Shown one piece after another: positions 19,101 to 28,691 of a stretch of 64,000 bases of DNA (positions are counted from its first letter, which is position 1; every line of letters starts with the position of its first letter). The notes under the pieces were generated by a model, which saw nothing but the letters and a program-made list of their open reading frames with translations, had not been told where the DNA came from and did no database searches. Source of the stretch: Burkholderia seminalis DSM 23518 (GTDB taxonomy: Bacteria > Pseudomonadota > Gammaproteobacteria > Burkholderiales > Burkholderiaceae); contig NZ_CADFDK010000002.1 of NCBI RefSeq assembly GCF_902832885.1, forward strand, positions 248,001-312,000, in the 5' to 3' direction. A program made the position numbers and the translations under genes.

Positions 19101-19625
19101 TCAGTTCTTTTTCGGCGTGTAGAACGGGTTCGACACGTCGCGCGCGGCGGCGAACACGGCATCGCGATGCGGCAGCCCTTCCATCGCGGCGACGATCGCG
19201 TTGCGGCACGCGCGGTAATTGTTCTCGAACACCGCGTCGAGGTCGTCGGCCCGCGGGTTGACCCAGTTCGCCGACACGACGACCCAGTCGTTCTCCGCTT
19301 CCGGCGGCAGCGTGCCGTTCTCGAGCGCTTCGGCGACGGCCTTCGCGATGCCCGCCTGCGACGCGCCCCACGTGGCATTGCCGTGGAAGTCGTTGGCGAT
19401 CTGCGCCTTGTTCACGTACAGCGTGAGCGGCTTGGTCGGCACGCCCGGCTGAGCGATCACGACGAACGGCGCGTGCCCGGCCGACGGCGTCGCGAGCGCG
19501 GTCGCGAACGCCTGCCCGGCCGGGCCGTTGCGCGGGCCGACCAGCACGTTGATGTGCGCGAGGTTGACGCCGGGGCCTTCGAAGCCTTCGCCGATGTAGA
19601 GCGGCCTGGATTGGGATGCGGTCAT
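19101..19625 (-). CDS. formaldehyde-activating enzyme (Fae)-like protein
   Basis: A 174-residue protein of the Fae family, which in methylotrophs condenses formaldehyde with tetrahydromethanopterin. Conserved pieces are the GEGFEGPGVNLAHINVLVGP opening, with the catalytic-type histidine at residue 24, and the KPLTLYVNKAQIAN segment. The tail (ANWVNPRADDLDAVFENN) also fits. No methanopterin pathway genes are nearby; instead it heads an operon with an aldo/keto reductase and a GabD-like dehydrogenase. It is thus probably a divergent paralog handling another aldehyde or cofactor. Confidence 0.82.
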   Translation of the reverse strand: MTASQSRPLYIGEGFEGPGVNLAHINVLVGPRNGPAGQAFATALATPSAGHAPFVVIAQPGVPTKPLTLYVNKAQIANDFHGNATWGASQAGIAKAVAEALENGTLPPEAENDWVVVSANWVNPRADDLDAVFENNYRACRNAIVAAMEGLPHRDAVFAAARDVSNPFYTPKKN

Positions 19626-19950
19626 TGCGATGTCTCGTCGATGAAGTTGGTGTGAGGCGATTGTGGTGGGCCGCGACGCGGCCGGTGAATCGATGTTTTC
19701 TGATCGAGGTATGAGTTTTCGTCGTCTCCGGGAATGCCCTGGGCCCGGTGCGCAAACGCCCGCCGGGCGGCCCGCGGCCGCCATCGTGACGGCAGGCGCG
19801 ATGGGGTTGGCGGGTGGGCGTTCGCGTACCGGCTCCGGGTTTGTCATACCCGGGCGGGGGTTGGAGGGCCGGACGCGTCTGGACAACAATCGGCGTACTC
19901 CAAGCCCTATCTTTCGTCGTCCCTTCCATTTTCGAAAGCGAGTAATTTCG
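19626..19950. promoter_or_regulatory. 325-bp divergent promoter region
   Basis: It separates the minus-strand Fae-like/AKR/GabD operon from the plus-strand LysR gene and should contain both promoters and the LysR operator. I see no clear long palindrome; the AT-richer part lies at 19900-19950, next to the LysR start. Confidence 0.5.
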
Positions 19951-20868
19951 ATGGCTGCCATTCAGAAGCCCGATTGGTCGAAGCTCAGTTCCCTCGATCC
20001 GGAGCTGATCCGCGCATTCGTCGCGGTCGTCGAAAGCGGCGGCTTCACCGCGGCGGCGCGGCAACTGCATCGCACGCAGTCGACGATCAGCCTGCGTATC
20101 CGCACGCTCGAGGAGCGGCTCGACACGCATCTGTTCATGCGCAACAGCCGGCGACTCGAACTGTCGCGCGACGGCGAGAACTTCCTGATCCACGCACGGC
20201 GGATCATCCAGGTGCAGAACGATGCGATCCTCGCGCTGAAGCAGGCGAGCAGCGACCGAGGCATCGTGCGCTTCGGACTGCCGGAGGACTACGCGGAGCT
20301 GTGGCTGCCCGACCTGCTGAAGTCGTTCTATGCGATGCGGCCGGGGGCGCGCCTGCACGTGCATTGCCGCACGTCGCTCGAGTTGCTCGACCGGCTGCAG
20401 GCCGGAGAACTCGACGTCGCGCTCGTCGTGCGGCATGGGCCGAATGCGGGCGGGCGGCTGCTCGGCCGTCACGACGTCGTGTGGGCCGCGCATCGGGATT
20501 TTGCACTCGGCCCGCGGGCGTCGGTGCCGCTCGCGCTGTTTCCCGAGACGTGCTGTTACCGGCAGCGCGGGCTGCAGGCGCTGGCGAGCGCCGAGCGGCC
20601 GTGTCATGTCGTCTATACGAGCCAGAGCCCGACCGGCATCAAGATCGCGGTGAACCATGGCGCGGCCGTGACGATGATCGATCGCTGCACGCTGCCCGAG
20701 AACTGGCGCGTGCTTGGCGAGGCGGACGGATTCCCGCCGCTGCCGGCGGCCGATCTCGAACTGCATCGCTCGCCCGGCATCTGCGATCCGCTGACCGACG
20801 ATCTCGTGTCGCTGATCGAATCGATGGTCGACGAACGACGGCGCGCGTCGCTCGAGGCGTTTGCATAG
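19951..20868 (+). CDS. LysR-type transcriptional regulator
   Basis: A 305-residue LTTR with DNA-binding signature FTAAARQLHRTQSTISLRIR. The effector domain contains RFGLPEDYAELWLPDLL, seen in regulators close to the LrhA/HexA branch. It is divergent from the Fae-like operon, its most likely target. The ATG at 19951 gives a family-length protein. Confidence 0.9.
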   Translation: MAAIQKPDWSKLSSLDPELIRAFVAVVESGGFTAAARQLHRTQSTISLRIRTLEERLDTHLFMRNSRRLELSRDGENFLIHARRIIQVQNDAILALKQASSDRGIVRFGLPEDYAELWLPDLLKSFYAMRPGARLHVHCRTSLELLDRLQAGELDVALVVRHGPNAGGRLLGRHDVVWAAHRDFALGPRASVPLALFPETCCYRQRGLQALASAERPCHVVYTSQSPTGIKIAVNHGAAVTMIDRCTLPENWRVLGEADGFPPLPAADLELHRSPGICDPLTDDLVSLIESMVDERRRASLEAFA

Positions 20869-20960
20869 CGCAGCGGTCGCGCGGCAGGGGAGGCGTGGGG
20901 TCGAATCGGTACGGCGCGCTGCGCTCTGCATGCCGTTTTTTGCGTCGCCGCGGCATTTTT

Positions 20961-20990
20961 TTGCACGACGTTTATGCCGTCTCTTCTAAG
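20961..20990 (+). promoter_or_regulatory. putative sigma70 promoter
   Basis: TTGCAC, 18 bases, then TCTAAG, in an AT-rich patch after the LysR stop. It would give a transcript starting near 20997, upstream of the 116-residue unknown gene at 21034, and would exclude the alternative start at 20974. Confidence 0.4.
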
Positions 20991-21033
20991 CTGGGGGACA
21001 TGTCGAACAGCCGGGACGGCTCCCGTCCGCTCC

Positions 21034-21384
21034 ATGACCTTCATCCATCCCTTTCCCGCCTTCGATGTCGCCGGCCGCCAAATGCGCGCCGGCACCCGCA
21101 CCCGCGTCATTCCGTTGCCGCCGCCGCGCCCGCGCCTGCAGTTGCCCGTCACGCTGACGGCCGATTCCGGCGAGCACGCGCGCGAGCGGCTCGCGGCGCT
21201 GCTGCATTCGCCGCTCGGCGTGTATGTCGTCCGCGCCCGCGCGGTGCGCGACGTGATCCACGTTCATTTCGAGATCGCGCCGGAAGACCTGGACTTCACG
21301 CTGCACATGCTGATCGCGCAGCAGGCCGATGCGGTGATCGGGCCCGTCGCGCGCCGGTTGCATGTCGGGCCGCGGGCCCGATGA
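21034..21384 (+). CDS. hypothetical protein, 116 aa
   Basis: Not recognised. The N-terminal third is proline/arginine-rich, followed by an ordered part (LLHSPLGVYVVRARAVRDVI then FTLHMLIAQQADAVIGPVAR) with alternating strands and helices suggestive of a small alpha/beta domain. ATG 21034 is taken because a promoter-like element ends at 20990; the frame also opens at 20974. No strong ribosome site is visible, so the start is uncertain. Confidence 0.6.
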   Translation: MTFIHPFPAFDVAGRQMRAGTRTRVIPLPPPRPRLQLPVTLTADSGEHARERLAALLHSPLGVYVVRARAVRDVIHVHFEIAPEDLDFTLHMLIAQQADAVIGPVARRLHVGPRAR

Positions 21385-21530
21385 CGCGGGGAACGGTTGT
21401 TGCTCGTACACAGACGGTTCGTTTGCTCCGCCGCCGGATCGCCGGTCGCCATGGCTGTCCATCGGCCGGCGGCGCCGGAGGTTCGCGCGCCGCGTCGTGC
21501 GCGGCGCTACCCCCTGAATACGGAGTGACC

Positions 21531-22091
21531 ATGTACATCCCGGAAGAAGTGCGTGTCGCGCGGCCGGCAAGCCGCCGCGCGCGGACGGCATCGCTGCCGT
21601 CAGGGCAGCAACTCGCGCGTCAGCTGCTGACGACGGTACGCGTGGCCGAAGTGCTGCTGCATCAAGCGATCGTCCTGCCGCCCCGGCATCAGTGGTCGGT
21701 CGACACCGAACGGGTCGACGCGATCGGCGGCCCGCTCGCGGCGTGGGAGACCTGCGTGATCTGGCGGATCGGCAAGGTATTCGGCGCGACGGTCAGCCCG
21801 GCCGCGCGCGTCAACGATCCCGCACAGGTGGCGGTCGAGATCCGGCTTTATCTGCCTGAGCAGGCGTATGTGGCCGAGCGGCGCGTGAGCATCTTCGGGC
21901 GCCGCCACGGCCACCGGTTCGGTGCGACGCTGTCGGTCGCATCGGGCGCGCAGTGGGGCGGGCGGCGCTCCGAGCACGTGGCGCCGGAACACCGGTACGT
22001 GTGCGGCGACACGCTCGAAGCGCTCGTCGATGCGGTCGCCGCGCATGTCAACGCGGCGCTGGGCGCGGCAGGGTTCGGCGCGACGCGCTGA
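21531..22091 (+). CDS. hypothetical protein, 186 aa
   Basis: Not recognised. The first 25 residues are basic and probably disordered. The rest is a compact alpha/beta sequence with a tryptophan-rich centre (LAAWETCVIWRIGKVFGATV) and no signal peptide or membrane helix. CGGAG lies 6 bases before the ATG. It follows the 116-residue unknown gene on the same strand, and its stop directly abuts the stop of the convergent LysR gene with no spacer. Confidence 0.72.
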   Translation: MYIPEEVRVARPASRRARTASLPSGQQLARQLLTTVRVAEVLLHQAIVLPPRHQWSVDTERVDAIGGPLAAWETCVIWRIGKVFGATVSPAARVNDPAQVAVEIRLYLPEQAYVAERRVSIFGRRHGHRFGATLSVASGAQWGGRRSEHVAPEHRYVCGDTLEALVDAVAAHVNAALGAAGFGATR

Positions 22092-22967
22092 TCACGCGTC
22101 GCCGGTCTGCCCGGTCTGGCGCTGCAGGTCTTCCATCAGTTGTTCCGCGAGAAAGTCGCACGGCGGCCGCTTCGATTTCGTGCTGCGCGCGAGGATCAGT
22201 TCGAGCGGCGGCAGGTCCGGCAAGCCGTGCGAGCGGCCGAGCATCGACAGTTGCGCGGGAATCGCGCAGCGCGCGAGCGGCGCGACCGCGAGGCCGGCCT
22301 CGACCATGCTGAGCAGCCCGAGCAGGCTCGGGCTTTCATACGACGTGCGGTACGGCACCTTCGCGCGTTCGAGGCTGCGGATCGCGTTCTCGCGCGCGAC
22401 GCTGCCCGGCATGAACACCGCGATCGGCAACGGCCGTTCTTCCCATACGCGCGGCCCGTTCGTCATCGCGGCCCACGCCATCGGCTCGTGGCGGATGAAG
22501 TCGCCGGTCAGCCCCTTGATGCGCGTGCCGCACACGAGATCCACGGTGCCTTCCTTGATCAGCGGCGCGAGCGCACTGCTCGGCAACCCCATCACCTGGA
22601 TCTCGACCTTCGGATAGGTCGCCGAAAATTTCTTCAGGACCGACGGCAGCAGCGACGACGCGTAGTCGTCCGGCACGCCGATCACGACCTTGCCGGTCAC
22701 TTCCGGCCGCACCACGGCCGCCCACGCCTCGTCGCGCAGCGCCAGCATTCGTCTGGCGAATCCCAGCAGCACCTCGCCCTCGCGCGTCAGCACGATGCTG
22801 CGCGGCTTGCGCACGAACAGCGGCCGGCCGATCGCGTCCTCCAGGCTCTTGATCTGCATGCTCACGGCAGACTGCGAGCGGTTCACGGCCTCGGCCGCGC
22901 GGGTCATGTTGCCGGTCTCCGCGACGGCGACGACGGTGGCCAGCACGTCGTGATCGAGCATCTTCAT
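22092..22967 (-). CDS. LysR-type transcriptional regulator
   Basis: A 291-residue LTTR with the motif GNMTRAAEAVNRSQSAVSMQ in the DNA-binding domain and a VGVPDDYASSLLPSVLKKF-like effector opening (position ~98 onward). It is divergent from the DUF3422 gene at 23129, with an inverted repeat between them, which makes that gene the probable target. Confidence 0.9.
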   Translation of the reverse strand: MKMLDHDVLATVVAVAETGNMTRAAEAVNRSQSAVSMQIKSLEDAIGRPLFVRKPRSIVLTREGEVLLGFARRMLALRDEAWAAVVRPEVTGKVVIGVPDDYASSLLPSVLKKFSATYPKVEIQVMGLPSSALAPLIKEGTVDLVCGTRIKGLTGDFIRHEPMAWAAMTNGPRVWEERPLPIAVFMPGSVARENAIRSLERAKVPYRTSYESPSLLGLLSMVEAGLAVAPLARCAIPAQLSMLGRSHGLPDLPPLELILARSTKSKRPPCDFLAEQLMEDLQRQTGQTGDA

Positions 22968-22993
22968 CGGTATCAGGAAAACTGAACGTAACG

Positions 22994-23021
22994 ATCAACA
23001 TTATGCGTTTTTATTGTTGAT
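22994..23021. promoter_or_regulatory. inverted repeat, LysR operator candidate
   Basis: Arms ATCAACA and TGTTGAT (7 bp, perfect) are separated by a 14-base AT-rich spacer. The site lies 27 bases upstream of the minus-strand LysR start and about 107 upstream of the DUF3422 gene, in the divergent gap. Operator role inferred. Confidence 0.45.
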
Positions 23022-23128
23022 GTGTGTCTGCCATAGTGCGATCACGCTGGCGTCCTGCCCACGGGTGGCGCGGCATTCAGGCCGGTCGACCCGGTGTGCA
23101 GCACTGAACGAGGAAGCGTGGGGTATCG

Positions 23129-24448
23129 ATGATCGACCATCCGTTGCGCGCCGCGCTGGCCGCCGAATTGCATGCCAGGCCGTTTCTGCGGCTCGCCGAA
23201 GCCGTGTCGCTCACGCACTACGCGATCTACGCGGACGGCCAGCCCGATATCCACGAAACGCTGCTGCACGCGCTGTGCCGCGACACCGGCATTGCCGCGC
23301 CGCACGAAGGCGCGACGCACCACGCGGTGCAGTCGCCGTGCGGCTGGCACCTGAAGTGGGAGCGTCACACCGAATTCTCGACTTTCACGTTCGTCGCGCC
23401 GCGTCGCGACACCGGCTACTTTGACGATCTCGCGATCGAAGGCATTCCGGCCGCGTGGTTCGCGCGGCTGGCCGGCATCCGTTTCGTCGCGGTGAGGATG
23501 GAACTGCTGTCGGGCGACGCCGCGCGACGCGTGTGCGGCGACCTGCGGCGCTGGATCGACGGGCCCGCGCTCGTCGGCAGCAACGTGCTCGGCGGCGGCA
23601 AGGTGTTCTGCGACTGGCACGTGCGCGACGACGGTTTCATGCGTTTTCTCGTCATCGACGAGGATTTCCGCGAGGAGCAGGGCGGCCGCCTGCTGCAGCG
23701 CCTGTATGAAATCGAAACGTACCGGATGATGGCCTTGCTCGCGTTGCCTGTCGCGCGCCGGATGAGCCGCGAGCTCGACGAGATCCACGCGGCGCTGCAT
23801 GCGTTGATGCAGCGGATGGACGCGAGCGGCGCCGACGGCGACGACACGGCGCTGCTCGTCAAGCTCACGCATCTCGCGGTGCGGGTCGAGTCGCTGGCGG
23901 GGGCCGGCGCACGCTTCAGTGCGTCGCGCGCGTACGAAAAGCTCGTGCTGGCGCGCATTCAGGAACTGCGCGAAGAGCGGATCGAAGGGATGCCGACGAT
24001 CGCCGAATTCATGGAGCGGCGCTTCGCGCCGGCGATGGAAACGTGCCGCAGCGTATGGGCGCGCCACGAGCAGATCGCCGCGCGGATCGCCCGCGCGGTC
24101 GACCTGCTGCGCACGCGCGTGAACCTCGCGCAGGAAAAGGACGTGACGCGCCTGCTGGCCGGGATGGAGCGCACCGCGCTCAACCAGCTGCATCTGCAGC
24201 ATGCGGTCGAAGGTCTGTCGGTGGCGGCTATTTCGTACTACGTGCTGTCGCTCGCGACGGCGGCGTTCAAGGCGCTGCACGTGATGAACCTGCCGGTCGA
24301 TCCGGAGCTGGCGGAAGGCCTGCTGATCGCACCGGTCGTGTTCGCGGTGATCCACATCACGCGGCGCACACGCGCGCAGCTTGCGCGGTCGGAAGCCGCG
24401 CATGACGGTGCGCCCGTGCAGGTGACGGCGTTGAAGCGCGTCGGTTAG
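23129..24448 (+). CDS. DUF3422 family membrane-anchored protein
   Basis: A 439-residue protein of the conserved proteobacterial DUF3422 family. The N-terminal domain starts with the typical HPLRAALAAELHARPFLRLA segment, the middle is long and helical (coiled-coil-like, residues ~190-370), and two hydrophobic segments near the C-terminus (from about residue 365) anchor it in the inner membrane. Molecular function is unknown. A small gene follows 34 bases downstream and is probably cotranscribed. Confidence 0.85.
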   Translation: MIDHPLRAALAAELHARPFLRLAEAVSLTHYAIYADGQPDIHETLLHALCRDTGIAAPHEGATHHAVQSPCGWHLKWERHTEFSTFTFVAPRRDTGYFDDLAIEGIPAAWFARLAGIRFVAVRMELLSGDAARRVCGDLRRWIDGPALVGSNVLGGGKVFCDWHVRDDGFMRFLVIDEDFREEQGGRLLQRLYEIETYRMMALLALPVARRMSRELDEIHAALHALMQRMDASGADGDDTALLVKLTHLAVRVESLAGAGARFSASRAYEKLVLARIQELREERIEGMPTIAEFMERRFAPAMETCRSVWARHEQIAARIARAVDLLRTRVNLAQEKDVTRLLAGMERTALNQLHLQHAVEGLSVAAISYYVLSLATAAFKALHVMNLPVDPELAEGLLIAPVVFAVIHITRRTRAQLARSEAAHDGAPVQVTALKRVG

Positions 24449-24482
24449 CCGATCAAGAACACAATCAAGGAAAGGAGTGGAG

Positions 24483-24686
24483 ATGACTTTTTCGCAGAAT
24501 CAAGCGGGGTTTTACAGCGGTTTCGATGCAGCGTCCGACGAGCCGGCATCGGACGATGCCGGTGTGCCGGAAGCGGCGCGCGTGACGTCGTATCAGGCCG
24601 TGCTGCAGGAACCGATGACGTCGCTCGTCGGGAATACGCTCGATCGGCCGGAGGTCGCGGCGGTGGCGATTCTCGGGTACAACTGA
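24483..24686 (+). CDS. small hypothetical protein, 67 aa
   Basis: Not recognised. Acidic, Ala-rich N-terminal half, no membrane segment. An excellent ribosome site (AAGGAG, 5 bases before the ATG at 24483) and its position just after the DUF3422 gene support real translation. A GTG six bases earlier overlaps that ribosome site and is rejected. Confidence 0.62.
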   Translation: MTFSQNQAGFYSGFDAASDEPASDDAGVPEAARVTSYQAVLQEPMTSLVGNTLDRPEVAAVAILGYN

Positions 24687-24723
24687 CGCGATCGTTCGCG
24701 CCGATCCGGCGTAGCGCCGGCGT

Positions 24724-25656
24724 TCATGATCCGGCCGTCCCTGGGCGTGCCGGACGTGGTTCGCCTTCTTTTTTCCCTTTCCCCGCCCCCAGCGCGAGCG
24801 CCAGCTCGACGAACGCACGCGCGGCCGCGCTCCGGTACGCGCCCTTGCGCTGCAGCAGCACGGCCGTGCGCCGCAGGACGGCCGGATCGAGCGCGACGGC
24901 GACGAGATCGTCATGCCCCGTCGCGATCGTCGCGGGCAGCAGCGTCGCGAGGTTCGTGCGGCGCACGATCTCGATCACCGCACCCAGCGAATTCGCCTCC
25001 ATCAGCACGCGCGGCTGCACATCGTGCTCGCGGAAATAGCGGTCGATCTGCACGCGTGTCGCGAACTCCGCGGTGAGCAACACGAGCGACGCGTCGTGCA
25101 GCGCGCGCTGGCCGGCCTTGCGTTTTCCCGCGAGTGCATGCCGACGGCTCACGACGAGCGCGAGCGTTTCGACCAGCAGTGCCTCTACTGCGATATCCGC
25201 CGACTGCACGTCCTCGAATGCGATGCCGACGTCGAGCTCGTCGTCGACGAGCAGCGTCTCGATACGCTCCTGCGACAGCTCGCGCACCGACAGCGTCACG
25301 TCCGGATAGCGGCCGTGGAACGCCTCGACGAGCGGCCCGACGAGATAGCTCGTGAAGGTCGGCGTGACCGCGATCCGCAGCGAACCGCGGCTGAGATCCT
25401 GCACGTCGTGAATCGCGCGCCGGCCTTCAGCGAGATCGTGCAGCGCCTGCCGTGCGTAGCGGAAATACACGTCGCCGGCATCGGTCAGCCGCGTGACGCG
25501 CCCGGTGCGGTCGAACAGTTGCGCGCCGAGCGTCTCCTCGAGCTGGCGGATCTGCTGCGACAGCGCGGGCTGCGACACGTGCAGCGCGGCGGCCGCGCGC
25601 GTGAAGCTGCGGTGCTCGGCGACGGCCAGGAAGTAGTTGATATGGCGCAGCAGCAT
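24724..25656 (-). CDS. cynR: cyanate operon LysR-type activator
   Basis: A 310-residue LTTR with opening [20 protein letters not shown] and DNA-binding motif [20 protein letters not shown], typical of CynR. It is divergent from carbonic anhydrase and cyanase genes, the same arrangement as E. coli cynR-cynTS. In E. coli CynR activates in response to cyanate. The C-terminal ~20 residues are a basic, low-complexity tail. Confidence 0.9.
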   Translation of the reverse strand: MLLRHINYFLAVAEHRSFTRAAAALHVSQPALSQQIRQLEETLGAQLFDRTGRVTRLTDAGDVYFRYARQALHDLAEGRRAIHDVQDLSRGSLRIAVTPTFTSYLVGPLVEAFHGRYPDVTLSVRELSQERIETLLVDDELDVGIAFEDVQSADIAVEALLVETLALVVSRRHALAGKRKAGQRALHDASLVLLTAEFATRVQIDRYFREHDVQPRVLMEANSLGAVIEIVRRTNLATLLPATIATGHDDLVAVALDPAVLRRTAVLLQRKGAYRSAAARAFVELALALGAGKGKKEGEPRPARPGTAGS

Positions 25657-25666
25657 GGCGATTCCT

Positions 25667-25681
25667 ATAAGGCGTACTTAT
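25667..25681. promoter_or_regulatory. T-N11-A inverted repeat, CynR operator candidate
   Basis: ATAAG-GCGTA-CTTAT is a 15-bp interrupted palindrome in the 113-bp gap between cynR and cynT, starting 11 bases before the cynR start codon. It has the T-N11-A form typical of LysR-type sites. Confidence 0.5.
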
Positions 25682-25769
25682 CCGATTGATCATAAATCAG
25701 TCTTTTACGTTATTGGAAGCGCGGCGTAACCTGCCCTTCACCGATTCCACCTGCACCGGAGAACACGCG

Positions 25770-26429
25770 ATGAAGGACATCATCGAAGGCTTCCTGAAGT
25801 TCCAGCGCGACGCGTATCCGGAACGCGCCGCGCTGTTCCGCGATCTCGCGCGCAGCCAGCACCCGCGTGCGCTGTTCATCTCGTGCTCGGACAGCCGGCT
25901 CGTGCCGGAGCTCGTCACGCAGCGCGAACCGGGCGACCTGTTCGTGATCCGCAACGCCGGCAACATCGTGCCGTCGTACGGCCCCGAGCCGGGCGGCGTG
26001 TCGGCGTCGGTCGAATATGCGGTCGCCGCGCTGCGCGTGACCGACGTCGTGATCTGCGGTCATTCGGATTGCGGCGCGATGACCGCGATCGCGACCTGTC
26101 AGTGCCTGGACCACATGCCGGCCGTCGGCCACTGGCTGCGCTATGCCGATTCGGCGCGCGTCGTGAACGAGGCGCGCCCGCACCGCAGCGAACGCGAGCT
26201 GATCGACTCGATGGTGCGCGAGAACGTCGTCGCGCAACTCGCCAACCTGAAGACGCACCCCGCCGTGCGGCTCGCGCTCGAAGAAGGACGTCTCGCGCTG
26301 CACGGCTGGGTCTACGACATCGAATCGGGCTGTATCGACGCCTACGACGGCGCGGCCGGCCGGTTCGTGCCCCTCGCGGACCACCCCGGTGTCCGCGCGA
26401 CTCCCGCGACGCTTGCCGCCGCGGCCTGA
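25770..26429 (+). CDS. cynT: carbonic anhydrase of the cyanate operon
   Basis: A 219-residue beta-class carbonic anhydrase, the same length as E. coli CynT. Zinc-ligand candidates are Cys39 ([10 protein letters not shown]), His98 and Cys101 (CGHSDCGAM), with Asp41 and Arg43 of the active-site dyad. It supplies the bicarbonate that cyanase consumes and keeps CO2 from being lost. Cotranscribed with cynS, 36 bases downstream. Confidence 0.95.
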   Translation: MKDIIEGFLKFQRDAYPERAALFRDLARSQHPRALFISCSDSRLVPELVTQREPGDLFVIRNAGNIVPSYGPEPGGVSASVEYAVAALRVTDVVICGHSDCGAMTAIATCQCLDHMPAVGHWLRYADSARVVNEARPHRSERELIDSMVRENVVAQLANLKTHPAVRLALEEGRLALHGWVYDIESGCIDAYDGAAGRFVPLADHPGVRATPATLAAAA

Positions 26430-26465
26430 ATCCGGATTGCTCCCACCCCACCACGAGGAATTGCC

Positions 26466-26936
26466 ATGATCCAGTCCCAGCACAGCCAGACTGCCCGCCA
26501 CGCGCTTGCGGAAACCGTCGTGCTCGCGAAAGCGCGCAAGAACCTGTCGTTCGCCGAGCTCACCGAAGGCACGGGCCTGAGCGAAGCGTTCGTCACCGCC
26601 GCGCTGCTCGGCCAGCATGCGCTGCCGGCCGATGCGGCGCGCGTGGTCGCCGACAAGCTCGGCCTCGACGACGATGCGGTACTGCTGCTGCAGACGATCC
26701 CGCTGCGCGGCAGCATCGACGATCGCGTGCCGACCGACCCGACGATCTACCGTTTCTACGAAATGCTGCAGGTGTACGGCACGACGCTGAAGGCGCTCGT
26801 CCACGAGAAGTTCGGCGACGGCATCATCAGCGCGATCAACTTCCGGCTCGACGTGAAGAAGGTCGACGATCCCGAAGGCGGTTCGCGTGCGGTGATCACG
26901 CTCGACGGCAAGTACCTGCCGACCAAGCCGTTCTGA
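26466..26936 (+). CDS. cynS: cyanase (cyanate hydratase)
   Basis: A 156-residue cyanase, full family length. The catalytic residues Arg96, Glu99 and Ser122 are at exactly the canonical positions (YRFYEML and GIISAINF). The N-terminal half is a helix-turn-helix-like bundle. It converts cyanate and bicarbonate to ammonia and CO2, allowing cyanate detoxification and use as nitrogen source. GAGGA lies just before the ATG. Confidence 0.97.
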   Translation: MIQSQHSQTARHALAETVVLAKARKNLSFAELTEGTGLSEAFVTAALLGQHALPADAARVVADKLGLDDDAVLLLQTIPLRGSIDDRVPTDPTIYRFYEMLQVYGTTLKALVHEKFGDGIISAINFRLDVKKVDDPEGGSRAVITLDGKYLPTKPF

Positions 26937-27143
26937 CGTTTGCGCGGCGCGGTGGCAGCGGTGCCGCATGCGCCCGACGTGCGCCGGCCGCCGAGGGTGC
27001 AGCGGACGCGCGAGCGGCACCGCACGGCCGCCCGAAAGGCGGCGTTCTCGGTGGCGTGAGCGTGTGGCGGCGCGCTATAGTCATGCGACGCCCGCCGCGG
27101 GTACCGCGCACCCGGCGGCTTCATTCACGCACGCGTTCGCCCG

Positions 27144-27578
27144 ATGACTACCCCTGCCGACGTCACCCTGCAACTGACCGATACCGAACAGCCGGCCGCC
27201 CGCCATTTCATCAGCCGCAAGCTCGGCGAATTCAACCATGCGATGACGGGGCGCGCCGACTCGGCCGCGCTCGACGTCTACGTGACCGATCCCGCGACCG
27301 GCGAGATATTGGGCGGCCTGACGGGCCGCACGTCGCTCGGCCTCTTTTTCATCGACCTGTTCTACCTGCCCGAATCGCTGCGCGGCGGCGGATTCGGCAG
27401 CCGGCTGCTGCGCGAGGCCGAAGCGGAGGCGAAGCGGCGCGGCTGCGCGCGTGCGGTGCTGTACACGATCTCGTTCCAGGCACCGGACTTCTACCGGAAG
27501 CAGGGCTACGAGACGTTCGGCGAAGTGCCTTGCGAGCCCGAAGGCGCGGCGCGCGTGTTCATGGTCAAGGTGCTTTGA
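27144..27578 (+). CDS. GNAT-family N-acetyltransferase
   Basis: A 144-residue single-domain acetyltransferase. The acetyl-CoA-binding motif A is around ESLRGGGFGSRLLREAEAEA, preceded by the strand FFIDLFYLP, and motif B is in SFQAPDFYRKQGYETFGEV. These are the hallmarks of the small GNATs that acylate metabolites or antibiotics. A 207-bp gap separates it from cynS, so it is probably a separate unit. Substrate unknown. Confidence 0.85.
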   Translation: MTTPADVTLQLTDTEQPAARHFISRKLGEFNHAMTGRADSAALDVYVTDPATGEILGGLTGRTSLGLFFIDLFYLPESLRGGGFGSRLLREAEAEAKRRGCARAVLYTISFQAPDFYRKQGYETFGEVPCEPEGAARVFMVKVL

Positions 27579-27665
27579 GCGCTGCGTGGCGGTGCGGGCT
27601 ACTTCCTGACGCCTGCCGACATCGCGGACGACCGGCCGGCACAGGCAACGCCCGCATGGCGCGCG

Positions 27666-28562
27666 TTACCGCCCCGGCGCGGCCCGCTCGACGATCATGT
27701 CGTAGAGCGCACGCGCGGCCGGTGACAGTTGCGCGCTCTTGCGCGTGACGAGCACGAGCGTGCGCGACACCGACGGCTCGACGAGCTCGATCGTGCGGAT
27801 CATCGGATACGCGTTCTTCTGGATTGCGAGTTTCGGCACGACGGCCGCACCGAGCCCTTCCGCGACGAGCCCGAGCGCCGTCGAACTGCGCTGCACTTCG
27901 TAGAACGAATGCAGCGACACGCCGCTCGTCTTCAGCGCGCCTTCGAGCAGCCCGCGATTGCCGCTCACCTCGCCGGCGAAGATCAGCGGATGCGGCTGCA
28001 GCGCCGCCCAGCGGATGCGCCGGCGCCTCGCGAGCGGATGATCGTCGCGGCACACGAGCACGTAGGGATCGTGCGTGAGCGGCACGCTGACAAGTTCGGG
28101 ATGCTGGTCGCCGGCGATGCTGATGCCGAATTCGGCTTCGCGCCGCAGCACGGCCTGCAGCACCGACGCCGACGCATGGTCGAGGATCTTCACGCGATCG
28201 TGCGGGCGATGCCCGGAGAACGCGCGCAGGATGCGCGGCAGGTATTGCACGCCGACCGTCGGCACGCACGCGATCGTGACGTCGCCGCGCTGGCTCAGGC
28301 CCGTCTCGCGGATTTCGGTCAGCGCGTCGGACAACTCGTTCAGCAGCCGGCGCGCTTGCGGCAGAAAGCGCCGGCCGATCTCGGTCAGCGTGGTGCGGCG
28401 CGTCGTGCGCTCGACCAGCGCGACGCCGAGATAGGATTCGAGCTTGCGCAGCCGCTGCGTGATCGCCGTTTGCGTGACGTGCAGCGTGTCGGCCGCCTGC
28501 CGGAAGCTGCCGCCGTCGGCGATCGCGACGAAGGCCTGGACACCGAGCGTATCGATCTTCAT
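27666..28562 (-). CDS. LysR-type transcriptional regulator
   Basis: A 298-residue LTTR with the DNA-binding signature GSFRQAADTLHVTQTAITQR. The effector domain starts after GLSQRGDVTIACVPTVGVQY. It is divergent from the trans-aconitate methyltransferase gene with a 129-bp AT-rich gap, so that gene is a candidate target. Confidence 0.9.
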   Translation of the reverse strand: MKIDTLGVQAFVAIADGGSFRQAADTLHVTQTAITQRLRKLESYLGVALVERTTRRTTLTEIGRRFLPQARRLLNELSDALTEIRETGLSQRGDVTIACVPTVGVQYLPRILRAFSGHRPHDRVKILDHASASVLQAVLRREAEFGISIAGDQHPELVSVPLTHDPYVLVCRDDHPLARRRRIRWAALQPHPLIFAGEVSGNRGLLEGALKTSGVSLHSFYEVQRSSTALGLVAEGLGAAVVPKLAIQKNAYPMIRTIELVEPSVSRTLVLVTRKSAQLSPAARALYDMIVERAAPGR

Positions 28563-28691
28563 CAGAATTTTGAATCAATAACGATATTAAATTCATTTTA
28601 CTGAAGGTCGGATACGGTCGCAGAATGCGCTGGATCGGCGGCTGCCCGGATCCCGGCGCGCATGCCGCCTCCGCCCACAAGGAGAATCATC

